From: Leptasterias polaris
Lineage: Eukaryota; Echinodermata; Asteroidea; Forcipulatida; Asteriidae
Assembly (NCBI GenBank): GCA_037783415.1
Contig: JAZGTN010000047.1
Span: forward strand, 4,898,001 to 4,962,000
Direction: 5' to 3'
DNA length: 64,000 nt
This document shows positions 12,879 through 25,600 of the stretch, in pieces. The translations under genes and the position numbers were made by a program. The stretch's first letter is position 1. The number at the start of each line of letters is the position of its first letter. Under the pieces are notes generated by a model. It made no database searches. It saw only the letters and a program-made list of their open reading frames with translations, and was not told the DNA's origin.

Positions 12879-15800
12879 ATGTTTTTCCAGCAGTCTCACA
12901 AAGCGCGTAATGCGGCGGACGAGGCCGACGAGACCGAGATGGGTTCGTACTACCTCGAAACTCCGCCGTGGGTCCACCCGGGAAAGAAGCGTTTCTCCAC
13001 GGTGAGTGGCATGAGCTCCCGCTCCCGCCGGACTACCGTCGGGAGCTCCGGAGGAACCGATCAGATGAGCCACTCCCGATCCGGTAGTTTGGAATCCACC
13101 CCGCCACTTAAGGATGCAAGTAATATTTTACCATTCGGTCCGGGGTTGTACCTCAGACAGGCTTCGATGGCCCGGAGCAGCACGGCTCAGAGTCGGACCA
13201 GTTTCTCTAAACCCACCGGTAACCCTGTCTGGAGGTCCGTCAAGAGGATCATGTCTTCCTCCTTTGGTTTGTTCCTCTTCATCCAATCGTACCTCTGCAT
13301 CGGAGCATTTTGTTTCATGTGGATAGAGGCAGCCAGAGAACAGGAACAGTGGACCAATATGGAGACCCTTCGGAGCAATCTGTCAGCCGATTTAACCACA
13401 TGTTCAGGAAACGAAACATGCAAAATAGATCTTCTTAAAATTTGGGAGCAACAACTTGTGAGGTTCCCGCCAATATACTTAGAGATACAGGAAGGACAAG
13501 TGTGGTCGTGGATTTACTCGTACTACTGCAGTTTTACCATTATATCAACAATAGGTAAGGCGGTGTTGTTGTAATGTTAAGCTGGCCTTGGATCATATAG
13601 TTACGTTAGCCTATAATGTTTGCTTTGAGTTGCCCTCCTCCATTGTATTCAGAAGTATTATCTTGTAAGTTCCCTTAAGACTTCTTTGAGCTTGGCTTGT
13701 TAACTCACTCTAGGGCCGATATTTCCCGACGTTTTCCCTCATCATAGTTCATTTTTAGATCTAACTTTGTTCCGCCTTCAAGTCGGATTGGGAGGTGGGG
13801 GGGGGGGGGGGGGGGGGGGCTTTATACACTTTTTTGGGGGGGATGACCACCACCGTACTCTAACACAAAAGTCTCTAGGTTGGTTGTTATCCCCGGGTTG
13901 TGTGGGATGGGAGAGGGGGACTTTACCCCGAATCGAGATCCCCCTTCACTGTCCCCTTGGTTGTAAGCTTGCTGTCATTCCCACTAAATGGTTGGGGTGG
14001 GGTTGGGTGGCCCTATTCCTATACCATTCGGGGTTATCTCCTCGAAGCCGGCCTCCTAAGCAAATACCCTGTATGTTTATATCTTGTCTGGTTATGACAA
14101 TGTTTTTATTTTCTGATTTCCCTTTCTGGAAGCTGAGGCAGCAACCACCGACGGTACCCCGATGGCAATACCCCCCTCCCCCCCTCCCCAATATCTTTAT
14201 ATAGAAGACAGGGGACACGACAGGTGAAAACAGCAAAACATAAATATTAATGATGTTACGTTAAAATGATTTTCTTCTCATTCGTTTACTTTAGGTTACG
14301 GCAACGTGACACCCCTATCGCCCCTGGGGCGCATTTTCACCATCGTCTACGCAGTGATTGGGATACCACTTATGTTGTTGTTTATAACAGATATAGGCAA
14401 GTATACAAACCTTTTCTCTGAATAATTATCATGCAATGAGATGCAGAAACATTTTGTTTATAAAAATGCATCCAATCCAAAGCAACCTTGAAGGAATAAT
14501 GACAGAATGTGCATGTATTAAAGGTCATAGATTGGTTTGTGTCAACGTAATGCTGATTTATAGGCAAAATTATCAAGAAAGATACAATAAAAGTCACATG
14601 TGAAAGTTTCAGCTGAGTACATTGTCCACTTAATGAGAAAATAGCAAAACAAAAGTATTTTCGCACAAAAGTCGACTCCGTCCAGGTTTAGCAAGGTGGC
14701 AGAGGGTACCAACTGCATCTCTGGCTGCAGCATTTGCGAACGTACTTCTCAGATTCAAATCTTTTGGGTGAAACGTTTTCCAAACCATGTTACTCTGAAG
14801 AGAATCCTTTCTCAAAATAGTTTATACAATCAACACCCGCTGTGCCTTACAATGGAGTAATTTCCAATCTACGACCCTACCTTTAAAACCCTGCAGTGAG
14901 GGCCGCTGTCAGCACATGCTGAAATAATTATTTTAATATTCCCACTGTCTTTAAACTACGTTGTACACACACTGGTCAGCTCATTGGACCGTACCACACG
15001 TCAAAGAGGGGGGGGGGGGGGGGGGGGGGGGTGTCAATCAACAGGGGTCAATGATTTGGTTAGGAGGTGCAGGACAAAACTCTACCAGCATCCTTTGTGT
15101 ACAAAGTCGATATGTCAATTGTCAATGGTAGATGAAACCAACTTACAAAACCCAACTAATGAAGCAAACAAATAGTTAAACTTAGTTTAACCCAGGTAAG
15201 ACCAGGACAAAGATAAACAATAATTGTTGAAAAAATGCAAAACAACCCTTTTATTACCTATGGACCGAACCATTGGGGCGCTGCAACCAAACAGATCCCT
15301 CAATGAAAGGTTTTAATTTGAGGAAATATATGTATCGTGTTAATCAGATTAAAACGATCTGCTGGTATACAATCACAGCCACAAAAGACCTTGTTCGAGT
15401 ATGTTACTTGTGACGTCACAATGACGTAATGCATCGTATTCTTGTCCCCCCTTCACAGGAAATAAGTTTGCCCGCTGGACCAAAATTGTCGTCATCACAT
15501 TCCGGAAATGGAAATACATTGTTTGTCAGCGATGCAAAAGGAGAAAGAAGAAAGGGGAAGAAATCGATTCCAAAGATGATGATTTCAGACGTGAGGATGA
15601 TGAGGTTGAGACAAAGGACATAGAAGCCTCAGCGGGTATTGGAGGTACTCAGAGCTGCGATATGGTTAATGCGCGGTTCAACATCCCAGAGGTTCATATC
15701 AACATGGCAATGTCGACACTCGATGAGGAGACATGTGAGGCTGATACCACAAGAGGCGACTGTGGGGACACAAGAGGTTCTAATGACTATGCAAAGGACA

Positions 15801-17446
15801 GAACGGGAAATCTGTACATCGAGCAGGCAAACAGCGAGTACGGAGGTTCGAGTACCGGTGTCGAAGGTTGCTGTAGTGAGGCTCATCACGACACCAACCC
15901 TCACGATTATGATAAAGACTCACATTTAGCACCCTCCCCTCAAACCAACGAGGTACAATTTGGAGGCACTGGGGATCGGAATGTTCCTTGCGGTACGGAA
16001 ATTACGAACAATGCTGAACACCACACAGCTGAAGATTTAAACAACGACAGTGTGAGTGCTACGGATGATGATGTTTTTGTCTATATGAATATGTCACCGG
16101 AAATGGATGCCGTTTGTCCAAATAGAACACCAGAAGATGACACTGTGATGAACGGCATGCAGGGTACGGAGTTTGTAGCAGCGGAAAGTGCCAGTAATCC
16201 TGCCGTAGATTACGAGGAAATAACGGTTGTGGTTGATGGGAGGTTGGAGGATGAAAACACCGAGAGAACTCTTGATAATGCAACGGTCGTAGCATCAAAC
16301 GAAACCAGGGAGGATTCGGACTCGCAGCAAACAGTCGTTGAGTCAATGAAATGTGAGAAATGCGGTCAGTACTTGCAAAGTGACGTTGTTTTAAACGTCA
16401 GTGTCGACAATGGACGGCCGACAGCTATCGGAAGCAGCAGAAGAAAAAGAAGGAAAGGAATGACCGACAAGATGCCAAATGTGACGAGGCAAGACTCTAG
16501 GAATACACACGCAATATTATCAAGAAGTAAATCGAAATCGCTGGAGAATATTTCGTCCATGAGAAACTCGACCGGGCGTGACTCGAACCCACCGTCGGTG
16601 TTGAGAAGAGTTACCGACCGACGCACCTCAGCGCCCGGTGTGGTCAGCTTCCGAACACAACCTGTCCGACAGAACGGGTGCTTGCCATACCGCATCCAGG
16701 AAAGGACTCGTAGCGACTCTAGTGGTCTGGACCACGACCCCGTTCGGAATACAGACTACGACGGGGAATACCGGGACCGCGCCGCGACCGATTCGGGCGT
16801 CGCTTCGTCAAGCTCCAACTCCACCGAGTGCTCGCCGAAGCGTCAGCCGTACTCAGTCAGCGTTGACGTCGCCGGTGGAACCATGGGCTCAGAGGATTCC
16901 ATCGACGATGACGTCAGCGATGATGACGGCAGCGACGGTGACGTCATGGATTCGGACCAAGAAGAGAAGAAAATGAGTAGGTACCATCATCGCAGTGGCA
17001 TGACGGACAGGCGCGCCACCATCGGTGAGTTTGCCCGGATTTCAGAAGCTGATATCGCAATGCTGAGCATTCCGATATGGTTAGCGTTGTTGCTTCTACT
17101 TTTTTATCTCATATTTGGCGCGATATGTTTTGCCGCCATGCAAATGTGGTCTTTCCTGGATGGATTCTACTACTGTTTCATCTCCCTCAGCACGATTGGT
17201 TTTGGAGACCTTGTCTTCCTCCCGCAAAACATTCACGCCGGTTTGATCTTCTCCTTCCTCTACTCGTTCTTCGGACTCTGTTTTACCTCCATGTGTATGA
17301 GTCTCAGCTCGTTAGAACTCACGCTTCTGTCGAGGAAAATATCCGCCAAGTTTGGGGTGTATAGCAAAAGAGTCCGTTTACGCTCGGTGCGATGGGCGAG
17401 TCGTAGACGGAGGGCCGTCCGCGGGCCGTCCCCCGACGTGAGGTAG
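12879..17446 (+). CDS. Two-pore-domain potassium channel (K2P), TRESK/TWK-like, with giant TM2-TM3 loop
   Basis: This is a K+-selective leak channel subunit of the plasma membrane; K2P channels work as dimers. Exons: 12879-13554, 14295-14396 and 15459-17446, giving about 921 residues from the ATG at 12879. Seen in the translation: TM1 at about 129-149; two glycosylation sequons (NLS 167, NET 178) in the extracellular cap; first filter TIGYGN at 224-229, rebuilt exactly across intron 1; TM2 at about 236-258; TM3 at about 797-820; second filter TIGFGD at 838-843; then TM4 and a short basic tail. Loop 2-3 has about 530 residues, is Ser/Asp/Glu-rich, carries a CEKCG motif and has an RRTSAP sequence (Ser650) that fits a 14-3-3 mode-I site. 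Most K2P proteins have 300-500 residues in total. TRESK also has a long loop with 14-3-3 control, so I compare it to TRESK, but orthology is unproven. The frame stays open upstream to an acceptor-like CAG at 12800, so more N-terminal sequence is possible. Intron 2 begins with GC. Confidence 0.9.
13797..13819. repeat. Poly-G run, 23 bp
   Basis: Uninterrupted G homopolymer in intron 1 of the potassium channel gene. Confidence 0.95.
14522..14882 (+). mobile_element. TTAA-flanked MITE (AGGTMRTAG family), copy 1
   Basis: The left end reads AGGTCATAGATTG and the right end is its near inverse CAATCTACGACCCTACCT. Both sides are flanked by TTAA (14518-14521 and 14883-14886). The 361-bp element is non-coding and sits in intron 2 of the potassium channel gene. 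A related inverted copy is at about 49082-49295 and shares ATAATGCTGATTTA, GTGAAAGTTTCAGCTGA and GGGTACCAACTGC. Confidence 0.75.
15008..15031. repeat. Poly-G run, 24 bp
   Basis: Uninterrupted G homopolymer in intron 2 of the potassium channel gene, about 430 bp before exon 3. Confidence 0.95.
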
Positions 17447-18176
17447 TATTAATATAAAAGGCATAATGCATTACTGTGGACCCCCTAGACTGGTGCTTTG
17501 TCTTTCACTGGTCTACTACAAACCCAATGGTGATTCGATTCACGCATTCATACCAGTCTGATTTACACACAAATACAGAACATGCAGCTCTGTGTTGCAT
17601 TCACTCTGTGGACTTTTCCCACTAAAGGAGAATCCTATTCTTCAACACTGTAAAAAACACTGTGTGGACACTTCATATTATGTATCGTTAAAACACATAC
17701 ACACACAGTATTATGGTATCAAGGTCAAAGGTACATCTGGCAGCATGCTGCCAGGTTCTAATGGCCGGTATCTGGCGTTATTCACGACCCTAGAAGTGTG
17801 ACGTCAGATGTTTGGGCTATAGACCCCTAGCCTATGACGTCACGTTCTCAAACAGCCCCCTCACTAGGCTGATAGCACTGACGGTCACGTGAGAACTGTT
17901 TAAACTCCAGCTATTGCACAGCGAATTCAAGGGTTATAACAGTGTTAACCGACAATAAAAACAATAATAACCAGGACAAAACCAAAATTCGAACGGAGTT
18001 ACTCTTCCACAAGCCAATTATGTATTATGCCAATAATAAGATAATATCTGGTGCTGCGATTTAGTAAATTTTTATTTTATCATTTTAAATAGCATTTTTT
18101 AATTCAAAGCCCAAGTTTTTCAAAGTTGAGAGTTAGTTTGAGCCGATGTTTATGTTTAGAAATAAACCAGACAATT
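17447..18176. other. 3' flank of the potassium channel gene
   Basis: Likely 3' untranslated sequence followed by intergenic DNA. AATAAA-like sequences occur near 17954, about 500 bp after the stop codon, and could serve as a polyadenylation signal. No other gene is seen. Confidence 0.4.
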
Positions 18177-18321
18177 GACTCTTTGGAACCTTAGGTGGCA
18201 GCAGACTTACCCGGGTAAATTTCCATTATTTACGTATAGTTCTAAGCACGTGCACATTTCCAAGAACAATGCAATCCATATACCTGAAGTCTGCCGCCAC
18301 CTAGCGGCCTCCAAAAGTCAT
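18177..18321. mobile_element. MITE with GGTGGCAGCAGACTT ends, short copy
   Basis: The left end (TGACTCTTTGGAACC, then TTAGGTGGCAGCAGACTTAC) is mirrored by the right end (GAAGTCTGCCGCCACCTAG, then CGGCCTCCAAAAGTCA). The 145-bp element is non-coding. The same ends bracket the larger composite element at 52750-53256. Confidence 0.75.
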
Positions 18322-19021
18322 CCATTAAACCAGACATGTTGGTCTTTGTTTGAACTACAAACTTTAAAACCTCCGAGTTGTCAGTTGGTAAAATTGCAAA
18401 AATGGCCGCACCAACCAAATTAGCATGCATTATTCTTAGTCCGTGTCTGAATTGGTGGCTACCACTTTGGCTAGATCACCACGTAGACATTCATTGAAGC
18501 ATTGGCTGCAGCAGCCGTAGCCACAGCCCCAATAAGCCATTCTCGAGTTAGATTTGAATATGGTGTGGTATAATGAATTTCTTAGACACAAGCTACTGGT
18601 TTAATTTGAATTTGTCAGACTGAGACAGTTACTAAGTCACGTGGTTCAGGGCAAGCTTTTGCATAGCAACCACCAGATGAGCAAACCCTGGTACCATTGT
18701 GCCATACGCATTCATTCATAATTGTGTATGGGTGTTCGTCCTCTCTTACGTAACTATGCAAAAACCGTGCCCCGAATTACGTGACGTAATAACCAACTGT
18801 CATTATAGTCAGAGGAATCCAAATTTAAGCGGGAACTTGTCACTAATCAATTCATTGTACCAGACAATACTCAAATCTAACTCGCAAATGGTTTATTGGG
18901 ACACAGAAACAGTCCAAACAAGAAACCCTGACCACCGTGATTTTAAGCCAACACCTTTCAAAATGTCTAGCTCTTAACCAATCTTTCTTGCCTTTTATGA
19001 CTTTAACAACCCGAATGGGCT

Positions 19022-19048
19022 GGGGGGGGGGGGGGGGGGGGGGGGGGG
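19022..19048. repeat. Poly-G run, 27 bp
   Basis: Longest G homopolymer in the window. It lies in intergenic DNA. Confidence 0.95.
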
Positions 19049-19974
19049 AGACGGACGACTAGAAATTTGAAGTCGGTCTCCTTCTATGAATTATATGACA
19101 ACATACCGAGCATTGGTGAATATATCTTATGATATATTTTGTGTGATATTACAACTGAGTGTAACATTGATGTTATCAGATTTTATTATAAAAATGCTCA
19201 CCTATAAAGTATAAGTTATAGATATGCACAAAACCACTATTTAAAATGAAATATAGACTTTTGTTTTATCAAAGTTTTGGGGTGTGATCTAAAGTCGAGT
19301 TTTTAAGCATTATTATTTTTATTAATTTTAAGTACGTAATTTTAATACATATATCACAGTAGGCCTATGCCCTGTAAAGGCTGAAGTGCCTGAGTTTTAC
19401 AAAATAACATATGAATATGGCGCAAAAAGAAATTTATGAATAAGTTTTTCAAATGATCTTTAACACGGCGACGCCATCTTGTTTCTCTTTCATACAAATC
19501 AGTGTGCTCAAACTGAGGCCGGAAGGTAAAAACAGCCAGGCACCCTTTGGAGAAATAATAATTAGTTTCCCTTCCCTTTTGCAATTAAATGTCTCAGAGA
19601 GACTAACACTTTCCACAGATGGACCTCTATTATGATTCCCTAACTTCATTTGCTGATAATAAAAGTGCTAGTCGACAATAGATCTTTGGGTTCACATACA
19701 TTGCGACTCCAAACGCCTAAAGCACGTGAGGTTTGCACGCCTCTGTGAGCGACCGACATATTATGTCGTCTAAAAAGTATAATCATTTTGTTAATTGTGC
19801 CTTAAAATTATTTTATATTTGACCAAACGATGAAATGTATGTACATAAGATCTTTTTGTTTGCAATAAATTATGTTGAGTTGAACTCGACTGAATTCAAT
19901 GTTTGAAAAAAAAAAGCAATTCAGTGTGGATTGACTATGCGTGAGATTTAAATATTTAATTGTGGTTGATTTAA

Positions 19975-20349
19975 AGGCACTGAACATGTTTGGTAATTAT
20001 CAAAGACCAGTATTGTCACTCGGTGTATGTATCCCAACATATGCATAAAATAACAAACCTGTGAAAATTTGGGCTGAATCGGTCATCAAAGTTGCAAGAA
20101 AATAAAGAAAGAACTTAAACACCCTTGTTGCACAATTTTGTGTGCTTTCAGATGCTAATAAAAGGCTTCATGCATGAAGTCTTTTATTATTTTAGTGAGA
20201 AGTTACCTCTTTCTCAAAAACTACGTTACTTCAGAGGGAGTGGTTTCTCACAATGTTTTATACTATCAACAGCTATCCATTGCTGGTTACCAAGTAGGCT
20301 TTTATGCTAATTATATATTTTGAGTAATTACCAAACGTGTTCAGTGCCT
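19975..20349 (+). mobile_element. TTAA-type MITE (AGGCACTGG family), copy T2
   Basis: This 375-bp element starts AGGCACTGAACATGTTTGG and ends CCAAACGTGTTCAGTGCCT. A perfect TTAA duplication flanks it at 19971-19974 and 20350-20353. It is the best-preserved member for target duplication. It shares long stretches with T3 at 21402-21785. Confidence 0.85.
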
Positions 20350-20439
20350 TTAAGTGAGAGCTGGTAACACAAAGCCACTCCTGACACACGTGATTGAGTA
20401 CAATGACATCCTAGACTGGACCATTTCATATATCTAAGA

Positions 20440-20458
20440 GGGGGGGGGGGGGGGGGGG
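20440..20458. repeat. Poly-G run, 19 bp
   Basis: G homopolymer in intergenic DNA. Confidence 0.95.
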
Positions 20459-20639
20459 CAGGACCCAGAGTTGTGGTTTTTTGAGGGGCTGAAACATGTT
20501 TTCACTCATACTTCGTGCACAAATATTGTACAGACCTACCAAGAACTCACCCTCTGATAAAGTGGAGCCATCTCTTCTTTGTAGCAGGCTTCTATGTGTT
20601 CTTGCTGACAACTTGTGCTAGGTTCTGAGGTTTCCAACA

Positions 20640-20655
20640 CCCCCCCCCCCCCCCC
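20640..20655. repeat. Poly-C run, 16 bp
   Basis: C homopolymer. A second C run of 13 bp lies close by at 20780-20792. Confidence 0.95.
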
Positions 20656-20779
20656 TCCAATCAAACTTCTTGGCTAACTGGGGGGCCAGTTTCTAGAGAA
20701 ACCTTCCCTGCCTTTTCATAATTCCTGGGGTTACTCCCTCTCTGAAAGGCTTCATAATTTTAATTAAAAAAATAATTTA

Positions 20780-20792
20780 CCCCCCCCCCCCC
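20780..20792. repeat. Poly-C run, 13 bp
   Basis: C homopolymer in intergenic DNA. Confidence 0.95.
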
Positions 20793-21026
20793 GCAGAATA
20801 TTTCTAGATCTGCTGTTCAACAAATAAAAATGGCAAACAGGGATTTTGTATGGATTTTCTTCTCTTAATTCGATCAGCCCACATTTTCAAACGTTTTCAA
20901 AGCGAAACTAGCTGGTTACTATATTAAAGCGCACACGCACACACACCATCGTTGAGGGATAAAAAGGAATATCATTGACTCGGTTTTACATACATTGCAA
21001 TCACTGATCCGTTTTAATTCCGCATT

Positions 21027-21192
21027 GGAGCTCACTGCCCTCTTAATTGCCAAGTCAACCAAAGTCTCTGACCCGGGCATGTAGAAGATTATCGAGTCAG
21101 TGTCAACAAGGAGCTCACTGCCCTCTTAATTGCCAAGTCAACCAAAGTCTCTGACCCGGGCATGTAGAAGATTATCGAGTCAGTGTCAACAA
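21027..21192. repeat. Perfect 83-bp tandem duplication
   Basis: The block beginning GGAGCTCACTGCCC and ending GAGTCAGTGTCAACAA is present at 21027-21109 and again at 21110-21192. I see no difference between the copies. It is non-coding. It is either a recent duplication or an assembly overlap artefact. Confidence 0.9.
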
Positions 21193-21401
21193 TTTCAAGT
21201 TATAATATTATTTTGTACTCTATACATTTCCTTATGGGAAAAGTTTGCAACCAGTTAGACTGGTTCCTTGTCTTTATCCGAGTGACGTCAGATGTTGGGG
21301 CGATGTAAATGCTGTGAGACTTGTAAATATTTTAAAATCTAATCAACAGTGTTTTTGAATGTTTCGCATTTTGTACTGGATGCTATGAGAGTTTATTTTA
21401 A

Positions 21402-21785
21402 AGGCACTGGATACGTTTGGTAATTATCAAAGACCAGTATTCTCACTTGGTGTATCCCAACATATGCATAAAATAAAAAAACCTGTGAAAATTTGGGCTC
21501 AATTGGTCATCGAAGTTGCAAGAAAATAAGGAAAGAAAAACACCCTTGTTGCACAAATTTGTGTCCTTTGAGATGCCTGAAAAGGGCTTCAGGCCTGAAG
21601 TCTTTTTCAGATTCAAATATTTTAGTGAGAAATTACCTCTTTCTCAAAAACTACGTTACTTCAGAGGGAGTCGTTTCTCAAAATGTGTTATACTATCAAC
21701 AGCTCTCCGTTGCTCGTTACCAAGTAAGTTTTTATGCTAATACATTGTATATATTTTGAATAATTACCAAACGTGTCCAGTGCCT
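21402..21785 (+). mobile_element. TTAA-type MITE (AGGCACTGG family), copy T3
   Basis: This 384-bp element starts AGGCACTGGATACGTTTGG and ends ACCAAACGTGTCCAGTGCCT. TTAA is present on the left (21398-21401). The right flank reads TCGG, so that side has mutated. Internal landmarks match T2 closely, including TCTTTCTCAAAAACTACG and ACTATCAACAGCTCTCC. Confidence 0.85.
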
Positions 21786-22647
21786 TCGGAGCCATGAGAA
21801 AACAGTGAAAAAACCCCTTATGTGTTTGAACTTCTTTTCAAACATCGGAATTTATCCTGCAGGATAAAGACTATTATTTTACCCATTTCCTAAAAACTAT
21901 GGCATTTCAAGCAAAACTATTTCAAGGGAAGTTTTTCACCATGACCATCTTTATACCATGTAAGTTATGTGCAAATCTGTGAACATTTATATTTTCATTC
22001 TTACCAATGTTGCACCCGTCAGCGCAGGAGGATAAAACGCGTATTGTCAACGCAAGAGGGCGCTCTTTCTCGTCACATACCGCGCCCATTACAGAGACCT
22101 CAAACCGTGTTACTTGTTTTCGATGGGGCAATTTTTTTTTATGCAATCAAGAGTCACTCTGTGTAAAGACTCACGGGATAATCCAACAATGATTTGATTC
22201 GAACCATCGAAATTTTGCAAAAATTGATTAGTTTTCTCCGGACACCAATAAAATTTACGCGTGGAAAAATATAGTATAATTAGTGTTTAGCTTAAATATT
22301 ATGTTTATTTATTCTTTTCACCATTTACAAATTATAGTTAATATATTAATAAATAATTAGTAAGGGTGTCTTGTTTTTATGAAAAACATATCTTTTATAA
22401 CCAAAAAGATGCTCTAAAAACTCTTAGCTAAATGGTTTTTAAAAAGAACCACCGGGTATGTAAATTTTTTTTAATTAGTATTGGTTGCCTTTAACCATAA
22501 GTATTGAAACGTTGCCATGTTCTAATCACAGCCTCGGTTTGGTTATAATTATTGGCTTGTCTGGGAGCCGGACAAAATGGTTGAAACGTGTTAGGAGGTT
22601 CCTAATTTCGACTACGAAAAATTACTGGACACAGTTGGCTGCCATTT

Positions 22648-25600
22648 TCATTTTGGAGCGCCCTCAACGTTTCGTGTTGGTGAGGCATCAGCATCACTTC
22701 CTGAACTGGTATCCGCCAACCGTGAGTAACCCGGTGTGACTGGATCGTTCCCCGGGTACCCTCCCTCCTGCACAGCACGCTCGCGCCAGTGAGCATATTC
22801 GAATTTTCTGGATATGAGGTACAGATAGAACATATCGAACAGCAGGACACCAGCCAGAACCAAGTAGAAGTACTGCATCTGTCCGTCGTTCATTTCCAAC
22901 CCATACCACGGGTTTGCTGTGGGGCAGAAAAACAAAACAACAAGTTTCCATATCATTTGTTAATCAACATTCATTCAAAATAAAATTGAAGTTAATTAAC
23001 AATGACACCGTATACAACCGTAGCCGCCAATTCGGATACGGGCTAAGTCTGCCGTCGTCTCTGAGACCCAAACTCTGGTTTCTGTTCAGCAGAGGGTGGG
23101 TTCAAGTCCCAGTCGTGACGGTTGCGTCATTGAGCAAGAAACCTTGCAAGTCATTGCTTTGACCTTCGGATAGGACGTTAGGCCAGATGTCTTGTATACT
23201 AGGATCGTTAGTGGACGTAAAAAAACCCAGAACACTTAGTGCATGCTTGTCATGGAGTAGGGGTTAACCCCTGTGTTTCTGGTTGCAAACACCCTTGTTT
23301 CCAGGTTTCCTCAGGCTTATGAGCTACAGTGATTAAGTTCCCTTATGAAGCATCGTTGGTTTCATTTCGAGAAAATATATAAAACAACAATAACAGTACT
23401 TACCATGTGATAATCCATCCACAATAACTACGAGGATCCTTGCCAATATGTAACTTCCTACCCCGGACATTAGGATGTACAGCCCCGTAGAGAGTCCCTT
23501 CAAGTTCTCCGGTCCCTCCAAATACGCAAACTCAAATCCTAGTGTAAGAGTAATCGAAAAGGAAGTAATGGAAATAATGTACTGTAATCTCTATAAACTG
23601 TAGATTGTAACGCCCAGGAGTCACACATTTGCAGGAAGGTTCCATTAGTTACTGGCTCGGCCCAGTGAGCCTAAAAAATTGATTGGAAAGGGGAGGGGTT
23701 TTGGAAACCTTAGAAGATACTGTCAATAAAAATTATGACATCTCCAGCCTGCTACAAATAACAGGTGGCTCCACTATCAGAGGGTTAAATCTGGGTAGGT
23801 CTGTATGTCTCAATTTTTGTGAAATAAAATATGAGTGAAAATATTTTTGACTCCCCAGGGATTTGCACCTTGGAGAAAACTGAATTAATTAAATTGTGCC
23901 ATACGATCACTTATAAATTAGGGAGATGTAAGAGATTTGGTGTTTTTGGTGGATATTCCTGCTCGGGCATGGGTTAAGACAGAATCTAACACCACCGAGT
24001 GATCTTAAACTTACCTGCCACTCTTATGAAAACTTCGGCTAATCCGCTGAACGTGAACTGCGGGATCTGGGAGCCACAGTGAAGAGTGGACGCCGTGTAC
24101 GTGGCATCAGTCAAGGTGTCGGTCAAGTTGAAGCTGCCGCCGTCGAGGCTCATGACGTCCTTGCGGTGGAACTCCACCAGGCTCGCTGAGATGACGGAGA
24201 GAACAGAAAAGAAAATACCGACTCCTGGACAGAGACATGAAGATGAAAAAGAACTAGTAATTACAACAAAACAACTTTCATAATCCGGATGTGGATAAAG
24301 TACTCTAATTTGGTTCAGAACACGCCCTCACGCGGTCAAAATACTGCGAATTGCATGTCGAATAAAACTGTTGATGTTTGAATCCTTGTAAATCAACACT
24401 CACATTATGAAATGATTGTTAGGCCTACACTCACCAATCCTCCTCAATGGGGTCACTTTGAAACCTTTCCTCTGTAGCCATGGGTAGGTGTAGCACAGTA
24501 CCGGTGTGGAGACAAGCACGACTAAAGAACCGTACACCGGGTAAAATACGTCGGGAACAACAGCCGAATTGCCGATTTCGCCGAAGTACGGATTGAGCCT
24601 CTGAAACTGCTCTAAGTATGTTTCTGTGATCTGCACATGGATGAAGATATTGTTAAGAGACAAAAATCAAAAAAGGCACATCATTTTGTTTAGTTGACAG
24701 TGTTTAAATCTTTGAGGAAAGAAACAACAAAAATAGGCCTACCACCACGGTGCCATCTTATTTTGCTCCCATTTAACCTTTGTTTTCAAACTGAGGGTTG
24801 AAGGAAATAGTCTGGTGCTTTAAGATAAAACAAAGATTAGCTTTCATTGTTATTTACAGGGAGAGCCTGACAAAGACGACCTCAACGTACGCTCCATGAT
24901 AAAGAAACAAATGAAAACCATAAAGGAAAAGCTGAAATCATTGAAACGTTTAACGCAATAAACCTGACTATAGTTGTAGCAGATAATGTCGTACAAAATG
25001 GATAATTGTAGACGTAGAATTGTACATCAAACAAAACAATACACGAACAAAATGTAAAGTGATCAGAACAAAATAGTAAGAAGCCTGATGGATTGACCAG
25101 AAGTGGTTGGTTTAACTATCAGTTAACCAATATTGTGGCTAGTTAACCATTTCTCTTTGTGAGTTTTAGACCAATCAACAATTTGTACACGAATAAATCA
25201 ACCAATAGTTATAACTAGGGGTTTTATGTGTCAATAAACGTGAAGTAGACAATGTAAAAAAAACCCCACATTTTTATAAAGTATACGACAAGTGATGACT
25301 TACAAAAAAATGAACAATAGCGTAGATTGTGACTGTATGAAAAGCAGGTAGTGTCTTCAGAAGATGTTTCACTTGGTCGACGTTTAGGCGGGAAAAATTC
25401 CCGCCAAATTCTTGCTTGGCATGATCGAGCGTGCCGTTCGGTACCTCTTGTATACTGCTGTCCGTCTTGCTAGTGGATTTTTTGCTGGAAAATCGATTCT
25501 TTAGACCTTGGACAATTATCCTGAGTACGTTTGTGAGGGCATCTCCTAAAAATGAGAATAAAAGCAAAAATTAACTGTTATTCAATTGTACATTTTGTAA

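Noticed and set aside
15639..16976. Alternative-frame ORFs inside potassium channel exon 3
   Set aside because: Only the frame continuing from exon 2 carries TM3, the GFG filter and TM4.
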